From contig JALTUD010000366.1 of the NCBI GenBank assembly GCA_027047735.1, forward strand, positions 1 to 5,566: 5,566 nucleotides of DNA. The letters are read 5' to 3'. This stretch comes from Flavobacteriales bacterium (GTDB lineage: Bacteria > Bacteroidota > Bacteroidia > Flavobacteriales_D > Parvicellaceae). The translations under genes were made by a program, and so were the position numbers. Shown here piece after piece: positions 1 to 4,413 of the stretch. The notes under the pieces are model-generated. The model searched no databases. It had not been told where the DNA came from and saw only the letters and a list, made by a program, of their open reading frames with translations. Positions within the stretch are counted from its first letter, which is position 1. Every line of letters starts with the position of its first letter.

Positions 1-1
1 A

Positions 2-520
2 ATGATGCGTAAAGTTGAAATTGAAGATGCAGGAGATACATTATTCTTAGAGAAATCATCTGTGAATAAATGGGAGTTTATCCAAGAGAACAATAAACTT
101 TGGGGTAAAAAAGTGGTTGAAGATGCTGGTGATTCTACTAATCTTATGCCGGGACAAATTGTTTCTGCTCGTAAGTTGAGAGATGAAAATGCAATGTTAA
201 AAAGAAATGGCAAAAAATTAGTTTCGGCTAGAGATGCTGTTCCTGCTACGGCAATTCCTTTGTTACAAGGAATAACTAAAGCTTCATTGCAAACGGATAG
301 TTTTATATCTGCAGCATCTTTCCAAGAAACGACAAAAGTATTGAATCAAGCCGCTGTAAATGGTAAGGTTGATTACTTGTTAGGACTGAAGGAAAATGTA
401 ATTGTAGGGCATAAAATTCCAGCTGGTACAGGTTTGTCTGATTTCCAATCTTTGGTTGTTAAACCTAAGGAGGAAGTGATTGAAGATGTAACTGAAACGG
501 AAGAAGAAATAGCAGAGTAA
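2..520 (+). CDS. rpoC: DNA-directed RNA polymerase subunit beta' (RpoC), C-terminal fragment
   Basis: This is the C-terminal end of the catalytic beta' subunit of RNA polymerase. The reading frame is open from the window edge, so the first Met is internal and the gene starts upstream; Bacteroidota RpoC is about 1,400 residues, so only about 172 are present. The family-typical stretches LQGITKASLQTDSFISAASF, TTKVLNQAAVNGKVDYL, GLKENVIVGHKIPAGTG and DSTNLMPGQIVSARKLRDEN are readable. The first of these is the conserved segment near the beta' C-terminus that helps form the active-centre region and the omega-contacting end. The protein ends in an acidic tail (PKEEVIEDVTETEEEIAE) after the conserved core, as is common in this phylum. 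A strong terminator begins 20 bases after the stop, so rpoC appears to be the last gene of its operon. Identification is secure. Confidence 0.97.
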   Translation: MMRKVEIEDAGDTLFLEKSSVNKWEFIQENNKLWGKKVVEDAGDSTNLMPGQIVSARKLRDENAMLKRNGKKLVSARDAVPATAIPLLQGITKASLQTDSFISAASFQETTKVLNQAAVNGKVDYLLGLKENVIVGHKIPAGTGLSDFQSLVVKPKEEVIEDVTETEEEIAE

Positions 521-539
521 TACTTTGCATATACTAAAC

Positions 540-571
540 AAAAAAGTCCTCCATTTATGGAGGACTTTTTT
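540..571. terminator. Bidirectional intrinsic terminator between convergent rpoC and radA
   Basis: A perfect 14-bp stem (arms 540-553 and 558-571) closes a TTTA loop. The GC-rich core is GTCCTCCA/TGGAGGAC. On the + strand it is followed by a run of T, and on the minus strand the A-rich left arm gives a run of T as well. It therefore fits a factor-independent terminator for both rpoC (stop at 520) and radA (stop at 600). Confidence 0.93.
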
Positions 572-599
572 TGTTATATAAGTAATATTATATCTAAAT

Positions 600-1964
600 T
601 CAGCTAAACAATTCTTTTAACACATCCTCAACTTTTTCTACAAAAATCAGTTGTATTTTATGTTTATCTTGTACAATCCCCTTGTTGTGTTTTGATATAA
701 AGATACGCTTATAACCAAGTTTTTCCGCTTCAGAAATTCTATGTTCTATTCTTGGTACAGGTCTTATTTCTCCTGATAGTCCTACTTCTGCAGCAAAACA
801 TGTTTTTGAATCAATTCCTAAATCTACATTGGAAGAAAGTATGGCACAGACAACTGCTAAATCGATGGATGGATCATCCACTTTTATTCCTCCGGTAATG
901 TTTAAGAATACATCTTTTTGACCTATTCTAAAACCACATTTTTTTTCCAGTACGGCAAGTAACATGTTTAAACGCCTTAAATCAAATCCTGTTGCTGAAC
1001 GTTGAGGCGTACCGTAGGCGGCTGTGCTTGCAAGGGCTTGAATTTCTATAAGTAGTGGACGTGTACCTTCCATAGTAACAGCGATAGCTATTCCGCTTAA
1101 CTCTCCGTTGTTGTGGGTAATCATAATTTCGGAAGGATTTTCTACTTCTTTCAGTCCTTCTGCCGTCATCTCATAGATGCCAAGTTCATTGGTGCTACCA
1201 AATCTGTTCTTGATACTTCTTAATAATCGGTATAGGTGATTTCTGTCTCCTTCAAATTGTAAAACTGTATCCACCATGTGTTCTAAAACCTTAGGCCCGG
1301 CTATTGTGCCGTCCTTTGTAATGTGCCCGATAAGGATTATTGGTATTCCTGTTTCTTTTGCATAGCGCATCATCTCGGCGGTACATTCTCTTACTTGTGA
1401 AATGCTTCCCGGAGACGATTCGATAGCCGGAGTTTGCAGTGTTTGGATAGAATCAATGATAAGTAAATCAGGGCTAAGGTTTTTGGCGTGCTGAAAAATA
1501 TATTGTGTGTTTGTTTCTGTAAGCAAGAAACAATTGCTTTCCGTATGTTTTATTCTGTCGGCTCTCATTTTTATTTGCTCCTCACTTTCTTCTCCCGATA
1601 CATAGAGAACTTTTAAATTGCTGTTTAGTGCTATATCTAGTAATAAAGTTGATTTTCCAATGCCGGGTTCTCCACCTATTAATGTGAGTGACCCAACTAC
1701 AATCCCGCCTCCCAATACGCGATTAAATTCATTGTTTGAAAGTTTGTACCTTCTGTTTTCTAAAGGTTTAATTTCATTAATATGATGTGGTTTTGTGTTT
1801 TTTTTGAATGAGTCTCCGTGTAGTATCTTTGTTTTGCTGTCCTTTTTTTGTACAATTTCTTCAACAAAAGTATTCCATTCGTTGCAGTTTGGACATTTGC
1901 CCAACCATTTTGCCGATTCTTTGCCACAATTTTGACAGAAGTATGCTGATTTTATTTTAGCCAT
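600..1964 (-). CDS. radA: DNA repair protein RadA (Sms)
   Basis: RadA is a cytosolic RecA-like ATPase that processes recombination intermediates, promoting branch migration during recombinational repair. The 454 residues match the usual length (about 450-460) and all domains are present. A four-cysteine zinc finger lies at Cys10, Cys13, Cys24 and Cys27. The Walker A motif GEPGIGKST is at 98-106, and the Walker B segment LLIID is at 167-171. The RadA signature KNRFG is at 252-256. A C-terminal Lon-protease-like domain runs from about 280 to 454 (for example SGEIRPVPRIEHRI, 397-410); in this family it is a scaffold without protease activity. The ATG overlaps the last 8 bases of the upstream LRAT-like gene, which suggests co-transcription and coupled translation; no clear Shine-Dalgarno sequence precedes it. 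The gene ends in TGA and shares a terminator with rpoC. Confidence 0.97.
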   Translation of the reverse strand: MAKIKSAYFCQNCGKESAKWLGKCPNCNEWNTFVEEIVQKKDSKTKILHGDSFKKNTKPHHINEIKPLENRRYKLSNNEFNRVLGGGIVVGSLTLIGGEPGIGKSTLLLDIALNSNLKVLYVSGEESEEQIKMRADRIKHTESNCFLLTETNTQYIFQHAKNLSPDLLIIDSIQTLQTPAIESSPGSISQVRECTAEMMRYAKETGIPIILIGHITKDGTIAGPKVLEHMVDTVLQFEGDRNHLYRLLRSIKNRFGSTNELGIYEMTAEGLKEVENPSEIMITHNNGELSGIAIAVTMEGTRPLLIEIQALASTAAYGTPQRSATGFDLRRLNMLLAVLEKKCGFRIGQKDVFLNITGGIKVDDPSIDLAVVCAILSSNVDLGIDSKTCFAAEVGLSGEIRPVPRIEHRISEAEKLGYKRIFISKHNKGIVQDKHKIQLIFVEKVEDVLKELFS

Positions 1965-2370
1965 TGTTTTGAATTTTTTGTCCGATGAATAGAATAATAA
2001 ACAGAGATGCTATTTTTGCTATTGTTTTCAACAACATAAATTCTGTATTTCTTTTATCTCGAATTATTTCATCTGCAAATTGTTTACAATTGTACTGATT
2101 ATAATCGTATTTTATTCCTATTTTCTTATCAATACTTATAAGTATCTCTTGTTGTTTTTCTCTAGTAAATTCATAATGTATCACTTCTATTTGGTTGCCG
2201 TTATTTATAAAGTTGATAAGTGGAGAATAGACTACACCCTTTTGTTTGGTATTTTCGGCAATGGATAGTCTTCCGTTTATTACCCCGACATAAACGGCGT
2301 GGCTTTTTATTAGGCTGTTTGTATTTGTTCTTATTAACCGGTCTCCAATGGATAAGTCTCTAACATTCAT
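1957..2370 (-). CDS. LRAT-like (permuted NlpC/P60, papain-fold) protein with C-terminal membrane anchor
   Basis: The 137-aa protein has the layout of lecithin:retinol acyltransferase-like, circularly permuted NlpC/P60 proteins. An N-terminal SIGDRLIR strand is followed by the catalytic-His motif SHAVYVG (His24). Later comes the catalytic-Cys motif YNCKQFADEI (Asn94-Cys95), comparable to the NCEHF motif of the family. Members are thiol acyltransferases or hydrolases acting on lipids, peptides or cell-wall links; the substrate here cannot be read from sequence. The third catalytic residue is not obvious; Glu39 or Asn40 are candidates. Residues about 112-131 (LLKTIAKIASLFIILFIG) form one hydrophobic helix, so the protein is probably tail-anchored; no signal peptide is seen. 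The gene overlaps radA by 8 bases (ATGGCTAA) and is the first gene of that operon. The fold assignment is fairly sure; the biological role is unknown. Confidence 0.75.
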   Translation of the reverse strand: MNVRDLSIGDRLIRTNTNSLIKSHAVYVGVINGRLSIAENTKQKGVVYSPLINFINNGNQIEVIHYEFTREKQQEILISIDKKIGIKYDYNQYNCKQFADEIIRDKRNTEFMLLKTIAKIASLFIILFIGQKIQNNG

Positions 2371-2392
2371 AAGCTGTGTGTTTTGTTTGATA

Positions 2393-2400
2393 CAAATGTA
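2393..2400 (-). promoter_or_regulatory. Candidate -7 element for the LRAT-like/radA operon
   Basis: On the minus strand the sequence is TACATTTG, an exact match to the Bacteroidota -7 consensus TAnnTTTG. It lies 22 bases before the start codon at 2370, which would give a short 5' leader. No TTG lies at the expected 19-21 base spacing upstream, so the -33 half is missing or degenerate and the call rests on the -7 element alone. Confidence 0.4.
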
Positions 2401-2409
2401 TGTTGTTGC

Positions 2410-2428
2410 TCCGTAAAATCTTTACGGA
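2410..2428. repeat. Short perfect palindrome upstream of the LRAT-like/radA promoter
   Basis: TCCGTAAA (2410-2417) and TTTACGGA (2421-2428) form a perfect 8-bp inverted repeat around ATC. It sits 9 bases upstream of the candidate -7 element, across the place where the -33 region would be. It could be a regulator binding site or simply a small hairpin. There is no run of T, so it is not a good terminator. Confidence 0.45.
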
Positions 2429-2457
2429 TACAATTTGCGATGATAGAGAAATAATTT

Positions 2458-2646
2458 TTCATCGTCTGAGAACTACAAACTCCACTTTCTGTTCGCTAAT
2501 TTCATTCTGCGTTAGGGATAGGAACGGCATCCTTTTGCCTGCTTGCCTTTATGGCAGGCAAAAGATATAGTGGATAGCCCGACCTTTCAAGAGTAAAAAA
2601 ATAGTAGGTGTAACGACTATTTTTTTATTCTTGAAAGGGAACGCCC
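2458..2646 (+). repeat. Structured intergenic repeat, full copy A
   Basis: This is a 189-base element that recurs inverted as copy B at 3570-3770. In order it holds a leader (2458-2508, beginning TTCATCGTCTGAGAACTAC) and the conserved GCGTTAGGGATAG. Next is hairpin 1 (arms CTTTTGCCTGC 2532-2542 and GCAGGCAAAAG 2554-2564, 11-nt loop), followed by the conserved ATATAGTGGATAGCCCGACC. Hairpin 2 follows (arms 2584-2605 and 2616-2637, 22 bp with one G-T pair, 10-nt loop), and the element ends GGGAACGCCC. GGCATCC (2526-2532) can also pair with GGATAGCC (2572-2579) around one bulge, and GCGTT (2509-2513) with AACGC (2640-2644). I see no open reading frame or promoter match in it. Elements of this kind are, to my recollection, common between genes in Bacteroidota; I cannot name a family with certainty. 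Its 3' end lies 21 bases past the stop of the 72-aa gene and is antisense to it. Confidence 0.85.
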
Positions 2647-2667
2647 AAATCCTCCTGTTATAGATTT

Positions 2668-2886
2668 TTATTTCAATACGTTGTTGATGACTTCTTGAGC
2701 AGACAGAGCTTCGTTCAGTTTAACGCTCTTTTTTTCAGCATCTTCTATTAATTGTAGTAACTCTTGAAAACGGGACTCTTCCACTTCATTAAAACCTAAG
2801 TACAAAAGAATATCATTGAGCATATTTTCCCGATTCAGGCGAATGGCTTCTTTGAGTGCGTCTATTTCCGGTGAATGTTCTTCCAT
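2668..2886 (-). CDS. Hypothetical 72-aa acidic, helical protein
   Basis: I do not recognise this protein. It has 72 residues, is rich in Glu, Leu and Asn, has no Cys or Trp, and has no signal peptide or membrane segment. The spacing of hydrophobic residues in IDALKEAIRL, DILLYLGF and FQELLQLIEDAEKK suggests two or three amphipathic helices, so a small cytosolic helical bundle or a partner protein is plausible. It starts 3 bases after the stop of the 219-aa gene, so the two almost certainly share a transcript. The ATG at 2886 is the only sensible start at that junction. It is the last gene of the pair bracketed by inverted repeat copies A and B. The tight spacing supports it being a real gene; its function is unknown. 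Confidence 0.7.
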   Translation of the reverse strand: MEEHSPEIDALKEAIRLNRENMLNDILLYLGFNEVEESRFQELLQLIEDAEKKSVKLNEALSAQEVINNVLK

Positions 2887-2889
2887 AGC

Positions 2890-3549
2890 TTAGTTTTTCA
2901 GGTATTGCGTAACTTCCGTAAATCCTCGGTCTTGTATGAAACGGTTGATTTCACTGCTGTTGGGACGGGCTAAGTAGGTTTTTATATTGTCGATTTGTAA
3001 TGAGTCTAACGTATTAAATTGTTGAATCTTACTCAAAACTTCTTCGTGGTCAAGGGCAAAAATCAAAATTCCTTTCGACGTTGGATAGAGCAAATACGTT
3101 GTGAAATATCCATTATCTTCCTTCTCATTCAAGTAGTAAATATTATTTTGTTTTTTCAGTACATTTCCGCCGGAAGGTTTAAAATAAAGGTCTTTTTGAT
3201 TGTAAATAGCATAGGTTGTATCATTGCTTTTGATGTAAGTTAATCCTTCATTTGCCACAATTCCATGCAGTTTATTATTCTTAAAAAAGTACTTTCCCTT
3301 AGATTTTCGAATATCTTTTTTGGTCAATGTAAACAGCAAACTTTTTTGGGTGTAAATACTATCCGAGGTAATCACAAAACGAAATAACGTATCTTTTTCA
3401 GCGTAATATTCTCCAATAATAGAAGAATCAAATTGTAAAGCAGGAGCTACATTGTTGGGTTGAGGCTCGGCAAAATAAAATGAAGAAAAATCACTTTGTC
3501 CGTAGGCAACAAGAGTGAAATAAGTAAATAGAAAAAATAAATAGTTCAT
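2890..3549 (-). CDS. Hypothetical exported protein, 219 aa
   Basis: I do not recognise the family. The N-terminus (MNYLFFLFTYFTLVAYGQSD) reads as a Sec signal peptide with cleavage likely after AYG at residue 17. There is no lipobox Cys, indeed no Cys at all, so it is probably a soluble periplasmic or surface protein. The mature part is rich in Tyr, Phe, Asn, Lys and Asp, with alternating polar/hydrophobic segments such as LFRFVITSDSIYT (55-67) and LYFKPSGGNVLKK (121-133) that suggest a mainly beta fold. The last 50 residues look helical (EEVLSKIQQF, SSEINRFIQDRGF). It heads a two-gene unit with the 72-aa gene 3 bases downstream. Its start codon lies 20 bases from the 3' end of repeat copy B, which is in the sense direction and so would lie in its leader if transcription begins upstream. 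Confidence 0.8.
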   Translation of the reverse strand: MNYLFFLFTYFTLVAYGQSDFSSFYFAEPQPNNVAPALQFDSSIIGEYYAEKDTLFRFVITSDSIYTQKSLLFTLTKKDIRKSKGKYFFKNNKLHGIVANEGLTYIKSNDTTYAIYNQKDLYFKPSGGNVLKKQNNIYYLNEKEDNGYFTTYLLYPTSKGILIFALDHEEVLSKIQQFNTLDSLQIDNIKTYLARPNSSEINRFIQDRGFTEVTQYLKN

Positions 3550-3569
3550 AATTATAAGGTTTATTATTA

Positions 3570-3770
3570 GGGCGTTCCCATTACGGCATAAAAAAGCGGT
3601 TTCGTTCGCACTACCCCCACTACACCACTTTTCAACGCCGTAATGGTCGGGCTATCCACTATATCTTTTGGTTTGCATACAGCAAACAAACCAAAAGGAT
3701 GCCGTTTCTATCCCTAACGCGGAGTGAAATAAGTGCAAGAAAGTGGAATTTGTAGTTCTCAGACGATGAA
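3570..3770 (-). repeat. Structured intergenic repeat, full copy B (inverted relative to A)
   Basis: Read on the minus strand it matches copy A block by block: the leader TTCATCGTCTGAGAACTAC at 3770 downwards, GCGTTAGGGATAG, hairpin 1, ATATAGTGGATAGCCCGACC, hairpin 2, then GGGAACGCCC ending at 3570. In minus-strand order, hairpin 1 has arms CTTTTGGTTTG (3697-3687) and CAAACCAAAAG (3675-3665) and again an 11-nt loop. Four of its base pairs differ from copy A, with both partners changed. Hairpin 2 pairs 3646-3625 with 3599-3578, 22 positions with one mismatch and three G-T pairs, around a 25-nt loop. Its sequence is unrelated to hairpin 2 of copy A. The 393-base stretch 3550-3942 holds this element, a separate 18-bp hairpin and fragments C1 and C2, and no gene. 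Confidence 0.85.
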
Positions 3771-3809
3771 TATTTTCTTTGCATAGCATCAGCTATGGAA
3801 AGAAAATAT
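3770..3809. repeat. 18-bp hairpin between repeat copies B and C1
   Basis: Arms 3770-3787 and 3792-3809 are complementary at 17 of 18 positions around the loop ATCA (core TTTCTTTGCATAGC / GCTATGGAAAGAAA, with a single G-G mismatch). It sits exactly where the 5' ends of copy B (minus) and copy C1 (plus) meet. It has no flanking T run, so a terminator role is unlikely. Confidence 0.75.
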
Positions 3810-3815
3810 GAAGAA

Positions 3816-3870
3816 GTATGAGAGCGACAAAACCGCTTTATGTGCTTACTTTCACTCCGTGTTAGGGATA
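3816..3870 (+). repeat. Structured repeat, 5'-only fragment C1
   Basis: The stretch from GTATGAGAGCGACAAAACC to GTTAGGGATA aligns with the leader of copies A and B (GTCTGAGAACTACAAA ... TTTCACTCCGCGTTAGGGATA) with scattered substitutions. It stops just after GGGATA, so it lacks both hairpins and the GGGAACGCCC end. It runs straight into the oppositely oriented fragment C2. Confidence 0.65.
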
Positions 3871-3872
3871 CA

Positions 3873-3924
3873 ATCCCTAACGCGAGTGAAATTGGCGGAT
3901 AGAAAGTGAATTTTAGTTTTCACC
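3873..3924 (-). repeat. Structured repeat, 5'-only fragment C2
   Basis: Read on the minus strand, GGTGAAAACTAAAATTCACT ... TTTCACTCGCGTTAGGGAT aligns with the copy A leader (TGAGAACTACAAACTCCACT ... GCGTTAGGGAT). It too stops at GGGAT. With C1 it forms a near-perfect palindrome, arms 3850-3869 and 3873-3891 with one unpaired base, around ACA. It lies 18 bases past the stop of the 109-aa gene and would be part of that gene's 3' transcript. Confidence 0.7.
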
Positions 3925-3942
3925 AAAACAAGTACAACAAAT

Positions 3943-4272
3943 CTAACTAAACAATTTTCTCAATACCACTTTTTCAAATTCTCGTTGCAACACCAATTTC
4001 GCCAACAAAAATTGTGGCTTTCCATCACTTCCGTAAATCTTATTTTGATTCACATCAATGCGATATAACAAGTTATATAGCCGGGCATCGTTTTCGTTCA
4101 ATAATTCTTCAAAAAAAAGAACGCACTCATGAATCAATTCGTCAATAGTTAAATCCGTAGCAAATAAATTATCAAAGCCCGTCATTTGCAAATCCTTATT
4201 CAGCTGACCAATAATTTTAGGCAATAATTCAGTACTAAAAGCAACACCTTGATACGGAGAAATAGAAAACAT
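3943..4272 (-). CDS. Hypothetical 109-aa protein, divergent from the flippase
   Basis: I do not recognise this family. The protein has 109 residues, with no signal peptide and no membrane helix, and so is probably cytosolic. It contains long predicted helices: LLPKIIGQLNKDL (16-28), IDELIHECVLFFEELLNE (43-60), and a C-terminal helix with KLVLQREFEKVVLRKLFS at its end. One Cys (Cys50) is present. It begins with ATG at 4272, preceded by a good Bacteroidota promoter, and ends in TAG. It is transcribed away from the flippase gene across a 141-base gap. That layout could mean shared control or simply a border between two transcription units. Codon use and composition do not differ visibly from the neighbours. 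Confidence 0.75.
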   Translation of the reverse strand: MFSISPYQGVAFSTELLPKIIGQLNKDLQMTGFDNLFATDLTIDELIHECVLFFEELLNENDARLYNLLYRIDVNQNKIYGSDGKPQFLLAKLVLQREFEKVVLRKLFS

Positions 4273-4297
4273 AAACAGATTTGGATAACAACAAATA

Positions 4298-4327
4298 CAA
4301 AAATATCATTTTATCGTATAGAAACAA
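4298..4327 (-). promoter_or_regulatory. Bacteroidota-type promoter for the 109-aa gene
   Basis: On the minus strand TTG (4327-4325) is followed by 19 bases and then TATTTTTG (4305-4298). This matches the -33 TTG / N19-21 / -7 TAnnTTTG pattern used by the primary sigma factor of this phylum. The -7 element is 25 bases before the ATG at 4272. Confidence 0.65.
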
Positions 4328-4368
4328 CTCGATTTGATTAATTTAGTAGCCGTAAGTAAAGAGAAAAG

Positions 4369-4384
4369 GATGATTTTTATCATC
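4369..4384. repeat. Small hairpin in the flippase 5' leader
   Basis: GATGAT (4369-4374) and ATCATC (4379-4384) form a 6-bp AT-rich stem around TTTT, 29 bases before the flippase start codon. It is short and weak and may be chance. I found no convincing + strand TAnnTTTG promoter in the 141-base gap; the nearest is TAATTTAG near 4339-4346. Confidence 0.25.
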
Positions 4385-4413
4385 AGTCGCTCAAAAGAAC
4401 GAGGAAAAACAAA

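Noticed and set aside
2080..2268. Open frame of 62 codons on the + strand
   Set aside because: It lies wholly inside the LRAT-like gene on the other strand, with no family resemblance and low-complexity hydrophobic content; it is a shadow frame.
2583..2638. Hairpin 2 of copy A as an intrinsic terminator for the 72-aa/219-aa operon
   Set aside because: The stem is strong, but no run of T follows it on either strand (minus-strand exit reads GGTCGGGC), and the matching hairpin in copy B lies upstream of a gene. It fits better as part of the repeat.
3019..3243. Open frame of 74 codons on the + strand
   Set aside because: Antisense to the 219-aa exported protein, with no recognisable domain or start signal; it is a shadow frame.
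3570..3579. GGGCGTTCCC / GGGAACGCCC pair (2637-2646 and 3570-3579) as terminal inverted repeats of a composite transposon
   Set aside because: These are the inner, not outer, ends of the flanking repeats and belong to each element's own conserved 3' end; no duplication flanks the cassette.
2458..3924. CRISPR array or insertion sequence
   Set aside because: Copies are few, long, structured and in alternating orientation, not short direct repeats with even spacers. No transposase gene or clear target-site duplication is visible.
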